This document shows positions 16,283 through 23,671 of a stretch of DNA of 64,000 nucleotides, one piece after another (within the stretch, counting starts at the first letter, position 1; each line of letters starts with the position of its first letter). This stretch comes from Thermomicrobiales bacterium (lineage in GTDB: Bacteria > Chloroflexota > Chloroflexia > Thermomicrobiales > CFX8), in assembly GCA_037045155.1 (NCBI GenBank), contig JBAOIG010000002.1, forward strand, positions 496,001-560,000, written 5' to 3'. The notes beneath the pieces are model-generated. The model was given only the letters and a program-made list of their open reading frames with translations. It was not told the DNA's origin and did not search any database. Position numbers and translations under genes: made by a program.

Positions 16283-17094
16283 TTGCTATTGCCAGCCGCG
16301 ACGCCCGGGCAGGGCTGCGCAATCGCTGGTTCATCCTGTACGCGATCGTTTTTCTGGTCCTCAGCGTGGGGTTTTCCTGGGTCGCCCTGGCGGGAACCGA
16401 GCTGACCGGCCAGGCTGGCTTTGGCCGCACCTCGGCCGGCCTGCTGAACCTGATGTTGCTGATGGTCCCGCTCATCGGTCTGACGATCGGCGCGCAGGCG
16501 ATCGTCAGCGATCGGCAGGATCGCAGCCTCGAATACCTGCTGGCCCAGCCGGTTTCCCCGGCCGAAGTCTATGTCGGGAAATACCTGGGCGCGGCGTTTT
16601 CGCTGGTGGTGCTGCTCGTCTTTGGCTTTGGCTGGGCGGGTGTGATGTTGGCCCTGCGGGGCGCCGTCGGTAGCCCGGGCGACTTCATCCTGCTGGTTGT
16701 TCTGACCGTGCTGCTGGGGCTGGGGATGCTCAGTGTTGGCTACCTGATCTCGAGCTTCTCTCCGCAAACGGCAGCGGCGCTCGGCATTGCGGTGTCGCTC
16801 TGGCTGGTCTTCGTCATCATCGGCGATCTCGGGCTGATGGGTAGCTCGCTGGTCATGCGGCTCCAGCCATCGACGTTGCTGATGGCGACGCTGATGAACC
16901 CGCTGGACACATACAAGATCCTCAGTGTCGACTTGCTGCAATCTTCGATGGAAGTGCTCGGCCCGGCCGGAGTCTATGCGATCGACCGGTTCGGGGCAGC
17001 GCTGGCCCCGGTTCTCCTGGCGGCTGTATCGCTATGGATCCTGGCGCCGCTGCCGATCGGCTACTGGCTGTTCAGAAGGGTAGACGTGCGATGA
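16264..17094 (+). CDS. nosY: NosY ABC transporter permease
   Basis: The product has 276 residues, with ATG 16264 inside the end of nosDF behind GAGCGAGGG. It has six predicted membrane segments: RWFILYAIVFLVLSVGFSWVAL, LLNLMLLMVPLIGLTIGA, FSLVVLLVFGFGWAGVML, FILLVVLTVLLGLGML, TAAALGIAVSLWLVFVI and a C-terminal one. The DRQDRSLEYLLAQPVSPAEVYVGKYLG cytoplasmic segment is typical of ABC-2 permeases. With NosF it forms the transporter that supports CuZ maturation of NosZ. The stop overlaps the nosL start (ATGA). Confidence 0.92.
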   Translation: MDWSAVVAIASRDARAGLRNRWFILYAIVFLVLSVGFSWVALAGTELTGQAGFGRTSAGLLNLMLLMVPLIGLTIGAQAIVSDRQDRSLEYLLAQPVSPAEVYVGKYLGAAFSLVVLLVFGFGWAGVMLALRGAVGSPGDFILLVVLTVLLGLGMLSVGYLISSFSPQTAAALGIAVSLWLVFVIIGDLGLMGSSLVMRLQPSTLLMATLMNPLDTYKILSVDLLQSSMEVLGPAGVYAIDRFGAALAPVLLAAVSLWILAPLPIGYWLFRRVDVR

Positions 17095-17567
17095 GCGGAC
17101 GTTGGTTGCGAAGCTTCGGGTTGATCGCGATACTGACGAGCGCAGCGCTCGTGCTCGCTTCCTGCGGCGGCCAGGTGAAGGCCGACCAACCACCGAAGAT
17201 CAAGTTCGGGGTGGACACTTGCAGTCGCTGTCACATGATCATCTCGGAGGAGAAGTACGCGGCGGGACTCGTGGCCGCCGACGGGCAGGAATGGACGTTC
17301 GACGATACCGGTGAGATGTTCCTTACCATCAAGGAGGAGGGGCTGAAGGACCGGCGAGCCTGGGTGCATGATTTCGACTCGGCCAAATGGATCGATGCGA
17401 CCACAGCGTTCTTCGTCGATTCTCACGATATCATGACACCGATGGGCATGGGCGTGGTAGCGTTCGAGCAGCGCGAGGCAGCTGATAAGCTGGCCGCTGA
17501 AAAGAGCGGCACCGTGCGAGACTGGAGTACGATGCTCGTGGAATGGGAAATGCACGGGCATCATTAG
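17091..17567 (+). CDS. nosL: NosL copper-chaperone lipoprotein
   Basis: The product has 158 residues. The ATG at 17091 shares ATGA with the nosY stop; a longer frame from 17034 lies inside nosY. The lipobox is VLASC (Cys25). The metal site is CSRCHMIISEEKYAA, with Cys44, Cys47, His48 and Met49; NosL binds Cu(I) through such residues and delivers it to apo-NosZ. The C-terminal half has MTPMGMGVVAF, a Met-rich stretch also typical of the family. It is anchored outside the membrane. Confidence 0.92.
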   Translation: MSGRWLRSFGLIAILTSAALVLASCGGQVKADQPPKIKFGVDTCSRCHMIISEEKYAAGLVAADGQEWTFDDTGEMFLTIKEEGLKDRRAWVHDFDSAKWIDATTAFFVDSHDIMTPMGMGVVAFEQREAADKLAAEKSGTVRDWSTMLVEWEMHGHH

Positions 17568-17637
17568 GAGCGGGGCTTCTTCCGTCGCGGGTGTGAAGCA
17601 GTCGCAGTGGTTGGTTGGAGTGAAGGGTCGTAGGACG

Positions 17638-18123
17638 ATGAATCGAATTCTGGCGGTTCTTGCCATTATGCTGTTGCTGGTGGTCGGCGTCGCATGTGGC
17701 AGCAGCGAAAGCGCGAAGCCGACGGCGACAGCTGGCAGCGGGTCGGCGGCGACACAGCCGAGCGGCGGCGCGGCGACGCAGCCAAGTGGCGGCGCGGCAA
17801 CCCAGCCAAGTGGCGGCGGAACGCTGCCCGCTGGCAACGCGGACAATGGGAAGGCCCTGGCAACCAGCCTCGGCTGCGTGGCATGCCACTCGACCGACGG
17901 CTCGAAGCTGACCGGCCCGAGCTGGAAGGGTCTCTACGGCAGCCAGGTGGAGCTTGAGGGTGGCACGACCGTGACGGCCGACGACGCCTACATCCACGAG
18001 TCGATCATCGACCCGAATGCGAAGGTCGTGAAGGGCTATGCGCCGATCATGCCGAGCTTCGCCACCCAGGTCGATGATCAGAAGGTCGCCGACCTCATCG
18101 CCTATATCATGACGCTGAAGTAG
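17638..18123 (+). CDS. c-type cytochrome lipoprotein of the nos operon
   Basis: The product has 161 residues. ATG 17638 follows TAGGACG; an upstream ATG-like start at 17593 is unsupported. The lipobox is VVGVAC (Cys20). A low-complexity linker with three QPSGGAAT-type repeats follows, then a class I cytochrome c domain: CVACH (Cys80, Cys83, His84) and a Met ligand in PIMPSF. It is probably lipid-anchored and passes electrons from the quinol-oxidising complex to NosZ. As last gene of the operon it is followed by a strong terminator. Confidence 0.9.
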   Translation: MNRILAVLAIMLLLVVGVACGSSESAKPTATAGSGSAATQPSGGAATQPSGGAATQPSGGGTLPAGNADNGKALATSLGCVACHSTDGSKLTGPSWKGLYGSQVELEGGTTVTADDAYIHESIIDPNAKVVKGYAPIMPSFATQVDDQKVADLIAYIMTLK

Positions 18124-18161
18124 TCGCGCTCTACCCGTTTCGTTGACACTGCGACGGATCA

Positions 18162-18192
18162 CGCCCCGGCCAGAGCGGTCGGGGCGTTTTTT
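18162..18192 (+). terminator. rho-independent terminator of the nos operon
   Basis: CGCCCCGGCC and GGTCGGGGCG form a 10-bp stem with one G-U pair and a 5-nt loop, followed directly by six T residues. It lies 38 bp after the cytochrome c stop and before the convergent L,D-transpeptidase gene. It is the clearest terminator in the window. Confidence 0.9.
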
Positions 18193-18200
18193 CTGTGTCG

Positions 18201-19196
18201 CTAATAGTGGATGCTCACCGTCGACCCCTCGCCGAGGAACCTCCAGAACCAGCCAGCGTCCGCGTTCAGTAGCCCGATGCAGCCATTGCTGGTGAAACCG
18301 CCAAATTCGGACGACGGGGTCCAGTAGTTGCCATGCAGGGCAAAGCCACCGGTCTTGAAGTACTGCGTGTACATCACGTGATCGAGGTAGTAGTACTCCG
18401 GACTTCCCTTGGGAATGCCGACAGTCGCCGAGTCCATCGTCTCGTCCCTGACCCGATAGAACACCTGGAACGTGCCGATCGGCGTGCGGTCGTCCCGGCC
18501 GGCGGTGATGATCGCGCTGTAGACCGGCCGATCGCCGTCGTAGGCAATCGCGTAGAAGCTCGATAGATTTACGTCCACCCAGTGGCCATCGAATGTTTCG
18601 GGTGGGGGTGGCGCGATGAATGGCGTGACGAAATCTGCTGAAACGTAGCGGCCGTCGCCGATCCGAAACCAATGCCCGCCTTCGTCCTGGTTGGTCACCA
18701 TCTCATAGACGGTGACGGTGTGCCGTGCAAATGTCGTGGTCAGGATCGGCGCGTCGGTCGATGGTTCCGAGCGGATGTTCAGCTCGGTTGCCTGAACGAC
18801 TCCCATCCATGCGCCGTCGAGCGTGTGGATTGCGTCGTGCCAGGCCGGGTCGCCGTCGAGGATCTCGCCGCTATCTTCCTGCGTTTCGGGCGACGCGGTT
18901 GGTTCGGCTGTTGGCATCGGCGGGGCCGGCGTCGCCGTTGCCGCGGGCGTTGAGGCAGGTGGCTCGGGCGTCTGCGGCAACGGCGCGACCGCTAGCGTCG
19001 TCGCCGGCGGCTCTGCGCGTGGTGGTGTCACCGTCGGACTCGGGGCGGGGCCAGCGAGCGTGTTGTCGACCGCCATCGTCGTGCATCCGGTGAGTATCAG
19101 TGTCGCGCCCAGGAACAGGATCAGTGGCCAGCGCGCCAGGAGGCGATGATCGTCTGGCACGGCAGAGTGGCCGGCCGTTCCGGTGAATTCGGTCAT
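18201..19196 (-). CDS. L,D-transpeptidase lipoprotein with SH3-like domain
   Basis: The product has 331 residues, with ATG 19196. The lipobox is LTGC near residue 38. A Pro/Thr/Ala-rich linker runs to about residue 110, then an SH3-like segment (GVVQATELNIRSEPSTDAP, YVSADFV). The YkuD domain is near the C-terminus, with His in FALHGNYW and the SNGC nucleophile motif. Such enzymes form 3-3 peptide crosslinks in the cell wall or attach proteins to it. It lies 15 bp after the CsoR-like gene on the same strand, so the two are likely co-transcribed. Confidence 0.88.
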   Translation of the reverse strand: MTEFTGTAGHSAVPDDHRLLARWPLILFLGATLILTGCTTMAVDNTLAGPAPSPTVTPPRAEPPATTLAVAPLPQTPEPPASTPAATATPAPPMPTAEPTASPETQEDSGEILDGDPAWHDAIHTLDGAWMGVVQATELNIRSEPSTDAPILTTTFARHTVTVYEMVTNQDEGGHWFRIGDGRYVSADFVTPFIAPPPPETFDGHWVDVNLSSFYAIAYDGDRPVYSAIITAGRDDRTPIGTFQVFYRVRDETMDSATVGIPKGSPEYYYLDHVMYTQYFKTGGFALHGNYWTPSSEFGGFTSNGCIGLLNADAGWFWRFLGEGSTVSIHY

Positions 19197-19211
19197 GAAG
19201 AGCGAGTCCCG

Positions 19212-19865
19212 TCAGTTCAGGCGTAGAAACGCGCGGCGGGCGGCGGCTAGTCGATCATCGTCGCCGGGTTCGGCCGCGGTTGTCGTCAGACAGTCTGCGA
19301 GATTCTCGGCCAGCAACGTCAGGCCGACGGCGTTGAGCGCGGCGCGCATCGCGGCGAGCTGGGTCAGAATGTCATCCAGCGACGCCCGTTCGTCGAGCAA
19401 GCGCTGAAGGCCGCGGGCCTGACCTTCCAATCGGCGGAGACGATTGCGCAGCGCCCCGGCTGCCCGGTCGCTGAGCCACTCGGTCTGCCCGGACGGCTCA
19501 TCCATTGTGGCTGGCCTGGCTAGCCACGAGGGTGGCAGCTCTGGTTGCGCGGTCGTCGCGAGGACCGCGCCGTGTCGTTCGATCACTCCCTCGGCGGTGC
19601 CACGCTCGAGAGGCAGGAACCGGATTCCGGCGGCCTGGGCGATCGCGTGCGATACAGCGCAGAAGCCATCCGGCACGGCAGCGACGATATCTACGTCGTG
19701 GCCGAGCAGTAGCTCAACGGCAGCAAGCCGCTTGCCCGCTCGTAGCGCGGTGGCCGGATTCGCGATTCGGTCGGCTGATTGGGCGTTGGTGTCATAGATG
19801 ACAAGCTCGGCTGCGTCATCGAGGCCGGCGAGCTCACGTGCGGAGACGGCGGCGGCAATCTTCAT
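19212..19865 (-). CDS. NifX/NifB-like domain fused to a CsoR-type repressor domain
   Basis: The product has 217 residues, with ATG 19865 behind GAAGGGGG. Residues 1-110 resemble the dinitrogenase FeMo-cofactor (NifX-like) fold: MKIAAAVSARELAGLDDAAELVIYD at the start and AVSHAIAQAAGIRF later. Residues 125-217 are a CsoR/DUF156 helical domain: RNRLRRLEGQARGLQRLLDE, LTQLAAMRAALNAVGL. Of the three CsoR copper ligands, the first Cys is Ser (ERASLDDI) and the His is lost; only the last Cys (ADCL) remains. It therefore probably senses something other than Cu(I) in the canonical way, perhaps through the N-terminal domain. An operator-like palindrome precedes it. Confidence 0.75.
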   Translation of the reverse strand: MKIAAAVSARELAGLDDAAELVIYDTNAQSADRIANPATALRAGKRLAAVELLLGHDVDIVAAVPDGFCAVSHAIAQAAGIRFLPLERGTAEGVIERHGAVLATTAQPELPPSWLARPATMDEPSGQTEWLSDRAAGALRNRLRRLEGQARGLQRLLDERASLDDILTQLAAMRAALNAVGLTLLAENLADCLTTTAAEPGDDDRLAAARRAFLRLN

Positions 19866-19877
19866 CGAACCCCCTTC

Positions 19878-19897
19878 AGATACCCACCGGGGTATCT
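19878..19897. promoter_or_regulatory. CsoR-type operator palindrome
   Basis: AGATACCC and GGGTATCT are perfect 8-bp arms around ACCG. Operators of CsoR/CstR-family repressors have ATACCC/GGGTAT arms of this kind. It lies 12 bp upstream of the CsoR-like start codon, consistent with autoregulation of that gene and the transpeptidase gene after it. Confidence 0.65.
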
Positions 19898-19923
19898 TAG
19901 GCGATCCGGCTGACAAACGCAAA

Positions 19924-19947
19924 GGCGGGGCGCTCGTTCGCCCCGCC
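19924..19947 (-). terminator. terminator of the metal ATPase operon
   Basis: GGCGGGGCG and CGCCCCGCC pair perfectly around a 6-nt loop. Read on the minus strand it lies 25 bp after the ATPase stop and is followed by TTT. It separates the ATPase operon from the CsoR-like gene. Confidence 0.65.
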
Positions 19948-19972
19948 TCTCGTGCTGTTGTTGGCCGGTCGA

Positions 19973-21976
19973 TCAGGCGAGCGCGGTCTCTCCTGCGCTC
20001 GATGGGGCCGGCCGAGTGCGGCCTGGATCGCGTCCGGGGCGGACCGCCGGCGTCGACCGCAGCAGGCGCATGCCGTTTGCGATGACGACCAGCACCGAGA
20101 CCTGGTGGATAAACATCCCGCCGGCCATGTGGATCTCGCCGAACAGGACGCCGGCCAGCAGCGCGCCGACGGTGAGCAGGGCGACTGCGACGTTCTGTCG
20201 GATGTTGCGAACCGTGGCCCGCGAGAGTGCGATCGCCTCTGGCAGCTTACTCAGATCGTCGCCGACCAGCGCGATGTCGGCCGTCTCGATCGCGACATCG
20301 GCGCCGGCCGAGCCCATCGCCACTCCGACATCCGCGGCGACCAGCGCCGGGGCGTCGTTGATGCCATCGCCGGCCATCGCAACGACATACCCTTCCTTCT
20401 GAAGCCTGCGGATCAGCGTCAGCTTGTCGTCCGGCATCAGGTCGGCGTGGATCTCGTCGATGCCAACCTGCCGGCCGACAGCGAGCGCCGTCTGCCGGTC
20501 GTCGCCAGTCAGCATCAGGACGCGCTCGACGCCGTTGGCGCGTAACTCGGCGATTGTTCGGGCCGCCTCGGGACGGACGGCGTCGGCGATGCCGAGAATA
20601 CCGATGACACGATCGTCGAGCGCAACCGCGACGGCGGTGCGGCCGGCCTGGCGTAGTTGCGCGAGCTCCTCGACGACGCGCTTCCCGACCGGGATTCCGA
20701 GACCGCCCATAAGATCGGTATTGCCGACAGTGACCAGATGCCCAGCGTGCGCTGCCGCGACGCCCTGCCCGGGGTAGACGGTGAAGGAGTCAGCATCGAG
20801 CGCCGGGATGTCTGACGCGGCCGCCATGACAGGCCGGGCCAGCGGGTGCTCCGATCCGGATTCGGCAATCGCGGCCCAGCGCAGGATCTCCTCCTGGTCG
20901 GCAGTCCAGCCCTCACCGGTTGTTGTGGGGTGGGCGTCGGCGTGGTCGGCGAGCGGCTGGAGAGCGATGACCTCGGTCAGCGACGGGCGGCCTTCGGTCA
21001 GCGTGCCGGTCTTGTCGAACGCGACGGCGTTGATCCGGCCGGCCTGCTCAAGGTGCTCGCCGCCTTTGATCAGAATGCCGCGGCGAGCTGCTCGCCCGAT
21101 GCCGGCCATGACTGACACCGGCGTCGAGATGACCAGTGCGCCAGGGCAGCCGATCACCAGCAGTGTCAGCGCCAGCTCGATGTTGCGGCTGACGATCCAG
21201 GCCACGACACTCAGTCCGATGATCGCTGGGGTGTACCAGCGGGCGAAGCGTTCGATGAAGCGCTGAGCTGGGGCCTTTGCCTCCTGCGCCTCCTCGACAC
21301 GGTCGATGATGCGACCGAGCATCGTGTCGGATCCGATGCCCGTCGCCCGGACGCGCAGCAGCCCGTTGAGCGCGATCGTTCCAGCGAAGACGCCCGATTC
21401 GGCCGACTTGTCCTCCGGCATCGGCTCGCCAGTGATCGCGCTCTCATCGACGGCTGCCGAGCCATCGATCACCCGGCCATCGACTGGTATTCGCCCGCCC
21501 GGCTTGACGACGACGATGTCGCCCAGCCGAATATCATGGATCCGCTCCTCGATGACGACGCCATCACGCTCGACCAGCGCCGATTCGGGGGCCAGCTCGA
21601 CCAGTTCCCGCAGCGCCGCTCGCGTCTTGCTGATCGTGCGCGCCTCAAGGTATGCGCCGAGCATGAACAGGAAGGTGACGGCGGCCGCCTCCCAGACCTC
21701 GCCAATGAGCAGTGCGCCGACCGCGGCGATCGTGACCAGAAGCTCGATACTGACCTGCCGCAAGCGCAGCGCGTTGAGCGCCCGGCCGGCGATGTCGCTG
21801 CCGGCCACGAACGCCGCAGCAATCATCAGCCATGCCCAGGCTGTCTGAGCATCGAGCATGTACTTCACGCCGAGCCCGACCGCGATCAGCAGCCCGCTGG
21901 CCGCGGTCAGCCACTGGCGGCGGATCAGCGGATTCGCGAGCTGCTCGCGTATCGAATTGTTGTCTGTGGTCTGCAT
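19973..21976 (-). CDS. P1B-type heavy-metal transporting ATPase with CPG motif
   Basis: The product has 667 residues, with ATG 21976 behind AGGAACGAC. All P-type ATPase marks are present: actuator ITGEPMPEDKS, phosphorylation DKTGTLTEGRPS, the P1B SGSEHPLA motif, and the hinge GDGINDAP. The membrane metal motif reads IGCPGALVIS, CPG instead of the usual CPC, CPH or SPC. There is no N-terminal metal-binding domain; a separate CxxC protein is encoded just upstream. It exports a soft or transition metal across the membrane; Zn/Cd-type relatives are closest in overall pattern, but the motif leaves the metal open. The operon ends with a hairpin. Confidence 0.88.
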   Translation of the reverse strand: MQTTDNNSIREQLANPLIRRQWLTAASGLLIAVGLGVKYMLDAQTAWAWLMIAAAFVAGSDIAGRALNALRLRQVSIELLVTIAAVGALLIGEVWEAAAVTFLFMLGAYLEARTISKTRAALRELVELAPESALVERDGVVIEERIHDIRLGDIVVVKPGGRIPVDGRVIDGSAAVDESAITGEPMPEDKSAESGVFAGTIALNGLLRVRATGIGSDTMLGRIIDRVEEAQEAKAPAQRFIERFARWYTPAIIGLSVVAWIVSRNIELALTLLVIGCPGALVISTPVSVMAGIGRAARRGILIKGGEHLEQAGRINAVAFDKTGTLTEGRPSLTEVIALQPLADHADAHPTTTGEGWTADQEEILRWAAIAESGSEHPLARPVMAAASDIPALDADSFTVYPGQGVAAAHAGHLVTVGNTDLMGGLGIPVGKRVVEELAQLRQAGRTAVAVALDDRVIGILGIADAVRPEAARTIAELRANGVERVLMLTGDDRQTALAVGRQVGIDEIHADLMPDDKLTLIRRLQKEGYVVAMAGDGINDAPALVAADVGVAMGSAGADVAIETADIALVGDDLSKLPEAIALSRATVRNIRQNVAVALLTVGALLAGVLFGEIHMAGGMFIHQVSVLVVIANGMRLLRSTPAVRPGRDPGRTRPAPSSAGETALA

Positions 21977-22025
21977 GTCGTTCCTGTCATCAACCTTCTG
22001 GGGGGCTTGGCGAGCGCACTGCCGG

Positions 22026-22247
22026 TCAGACTGGCGAGACGCGCGCCTTGTAACCGACTGCCGCAACCGCCTTGATTAGCTCTTCGCCGCTGGTCCGAGT
22101 CGGGTCGTGCAAGACCTCGATCTTCCCGGTCGCGAACTTCACCTTTGCGCTTTCGACACCCGGTCGGGCAGTGAGCGCCTTCTCGATCTTCGACACGCAC
22201 GATGGGCAGCTCAGATTGTCGCTCCGCAGGATCGTTCTGGTTGTCAT
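22026..22247 (-). CDS. heavy-metal-associated domain protein (CopZ-like metallochaperone)
   Basis: The product has 73 residues, with ATG 22247 behind AGGAGGAGACAG. It is a ferredoxin-like HMA domain with NLSCPSCVSKIEKAL, whose CxxC binds Cu(I) or another soft metal. It lies 49 bp upstream of the P1B ATPase gene, which has no HMA domain of its own, so it probably delivers metal to the ATPase or acts as its detached domain. An FNR-like box lies about 70 bp upstream. Confidence 0.88.
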   Translation of the reverse strand: MTTRTILRSDNLSCPSCVSKIEKALTARPGVESAKVKFATGKIEVLHDPTRTSGEELIKAVAAVGYKARVSPV

Positions 22248-22317
22248 CTGTCTCCTCCTTGGTGAAAGACCGTTCCATCCTCTATCCCCACTGTAGGGAG
22301 ATCGAGGAGGCAGATGA

Positions 22318-22331
22318 ATGATCTAGGTCAA
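22318..22331 (-). promoter_or_regulatory. FNR/DNR-like box upstream of the metallochaperone gene
   Basis: Read on the minus strand, TTGAC-CTAG-ATCAT matches the FNR consensus TTGAT-N4-ATCAA at 8 of 10 positions. It lies about 71 bp before the chaperone start and about 56 bp after the stop of the Crp/Fnr gene. Control by that regulator is inferred. Confidence 0.45.
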
Positions 22332-22336
22332 TTAGC

Positions 22337-22376
22337 GGGGGGATGGGGGATGAGGGACGGGAGATGGGGGACGGGG
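22337..22376 (+). other. G-rich tract with quadruplex potential
   Basis: This tract has six runs of three or more G separated by two to four bases, the pattern required for G-quadruplex folding. It lies between the Crp/Fnr stop and the FNR-like box. It may be a terminator-like or regulatory element, or simple low-complexity DNA. Confidence 0.4.
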
Positions 22377-22386
22377 CTCTTCTGGC

Positions 22387-23136
22387 TTACGCCATTTCAG
22401 CGATTTCGGTGAGGCGGGGAAGGTCGATGACGACGATCCATTGCCGGCCGCTCTCGATGACGCCGTCACGGCGGAGCTGGCTCATCACCCGGCTGGCTGT
22501 CTCGGTCGTCGTGCCGGTCATCGCGGCAATGTCCTGCCGCGAAATGCGAGTCTGGATCAGCGTGCCGCGTTCGTCGGGGACGCCGAGCTTCCCAGCGAGC
22601 TTGACCAGCGCCGCGGCAACGCGAGCCTCAGCCGGAGTCGTGCTGATCTGCGAGATCGTTGTGTGCGCTTCCTGCAGGCGCTTCGCGACGATGCCGAGCA
22701 CCCGCAATGCGACGTCCGGTGAGCGGTCGAGGATGGCCTGGAAGTCGTGGGCGCCGATGCCGAGCACGCAGGAGAAGGTCTGCGCCTCAGCGGTGTCGGG
22801 GTAGGTGACATCGCCGAGGGCAGCGAGCGTGCCGAACATCTCGCCGGTCGCCAGGATATCGAGCAGCGTGTCCTCGCCGCTGGCGCTATGGCGCAACAGC
22901 TTCACGCGTCCGTGGGCAACGACATAGAGGCGCTCTGTCCTGTCGCCGCTCATGTAGATCGTCGCCCCAGCCTCCACGTCGTAGGAGCGGAACTGGCGGT
23001 TGATCTCCTCCAGGCGTTCGTGAGACAGATCATGAAAGAACGGCAGGCCGCGGAGCACCTCCAGCCGGTGATCCACCGTGCAGCTGGCCGGGCTGATGCT
23101 CTCGACAATCTGCGGAACGGACCGGCGGTTGGCCAT
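22387..23136 (-). CDS. Crp/Fnr family transcriptional regulator
   Basis: The product has 249 residues. ATG 23136 follows GAAGGGG; a GTG at 23157 is an alternative. The cyclic-nucleotide-binding-like beta barrel covers residues about 25-140 (IYMSGDRTERLYVVAHGRVKLLR). The helix-turn-helix is SRQDIAAMTGTTTETASRVMSQL near residue 195, with ETASR in place of the ETVSR of FNR. There is no N-terminal Cys cluster for an Fe-S centre, so it is not a classical FNR; DNR-like or Crp-like sensing is possible. Its place between metal and nos genes makes nosZ and the chaperone operon plausible targets. Confidence 0.88.
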   Translation of the reverse strand: MANRRSVPQIVESISPASCTVDHRLEVLRGLPFFHDLSHERLEEINRQFRSYDVEAGATIYMSGDRTERLYVVAHGRVKLLRHSASGEDTLLDILATGEMFGTLAALGDVTYPDTAEAQTFSCVLGIGAHDFQAILDRSPDVALRVLGIVAKRLQEAHTTISQISTTPAEARVAAALVKLAGKLGVPDERGTLIQTRISRQDIAAMTGTTTETASRVMSQLRRDGVIESGRQWIVVIDLPRLTEIAEMA

Positions 23137-23162
23137 CGCTTGTGCCCCTTCACTCACTCCGC

Positions 23163-23191
23163 TTGACAGCGCATCACGATGATACTACACT
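23163..23191 (+). promoter_or_regulatory. sigma70-type promoter
   Basis: TTGACA (23163-23168), a 17-bp spacer and TACACT (23186-23191) form a good housekeeping promoter. It would start transcription about 45 nt upstream of the small membrane protein gene at 23242 and so drive the MMPL transporter and TetR genes. Confidence 0.6.
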
Positions 23192-23241
23192 CACTTTACT
23201 AAATGGCGTTTACTATTCTCGACAGCCTGAAAGGAGTCGAA

Positions 23242-23661
23242 ATGACCATGACGCAGCAGCGCTCGTCGCCCGCCTTACCATCGCTCGCGTGGGCGGGAGT
23301 TCTCCTGGCCTGGATGACCGGCGCGATCTACCTCCTCATCGGCGCTGGTATCGCGCCGGATGACCTCGCGTCCCCACCGCGAGGGGTGATGCTGGTCGCC
23401 GCCCTCGCTTACTTCGCCGGCGGATGGCTGATCCGCCGGCTCAACCGGCGGCTCGTGCTGGCTGGCGCGATCGCCAACGCACTGGTCATGGTCATCTACA
23501 TGATCTCACTGATCGCCGGCCGGTCGGATCTGGAGGCCTACGCGGCAGTGAGCAAGCTCACGCAGGTCGGGCTTGAGGTCGTCCTGATCGCGCTCCTCGT
23601 CCATCTTCCGCGAACTGCGGCTGATATCGTCTCGACGCCAGTGACAAAGCAGGCAGGATAG
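23242..23661 (+). CDS. small integral membrane protein
   Basis: The product has 139 residues. ATG 23242 follows AAAGGAG; a start at 23203 is not supported. Four hydrophobic segments are visible: AWAGVLLAWMTGAIYLLIG, GVMLVAALAYFAGGWLI, VLAGAIANALVMVIYMISL and VGLEVVLIALLVHL. I do not recognise the family. It lies 10 bp upstream of the MMPL transporter gene, so it is probably part of the same operon. Confidence 0.75.
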   Translation: MTMTQQRSSPALPSLAWAGVLLAWMTGAIYLLIGAGIAPDDLASPPRGVMLVAALAYFAGGWLIRRLNRRLVLAGAIANALVMVIYMISLIAGRSDLEAYAAVSKLTQVGLEVVLIALLVHLPRTAADIVSTPVTKQAG

Positions 23662-23671
23662 AGGCACGTCG

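Noticed and set aside
17725..17823. Tandem repeat as a separate element in the cytochrome c gene
   Set aside because: The three QPSGGAAT-type units are part of the coding linker between lipobox and haem domain.
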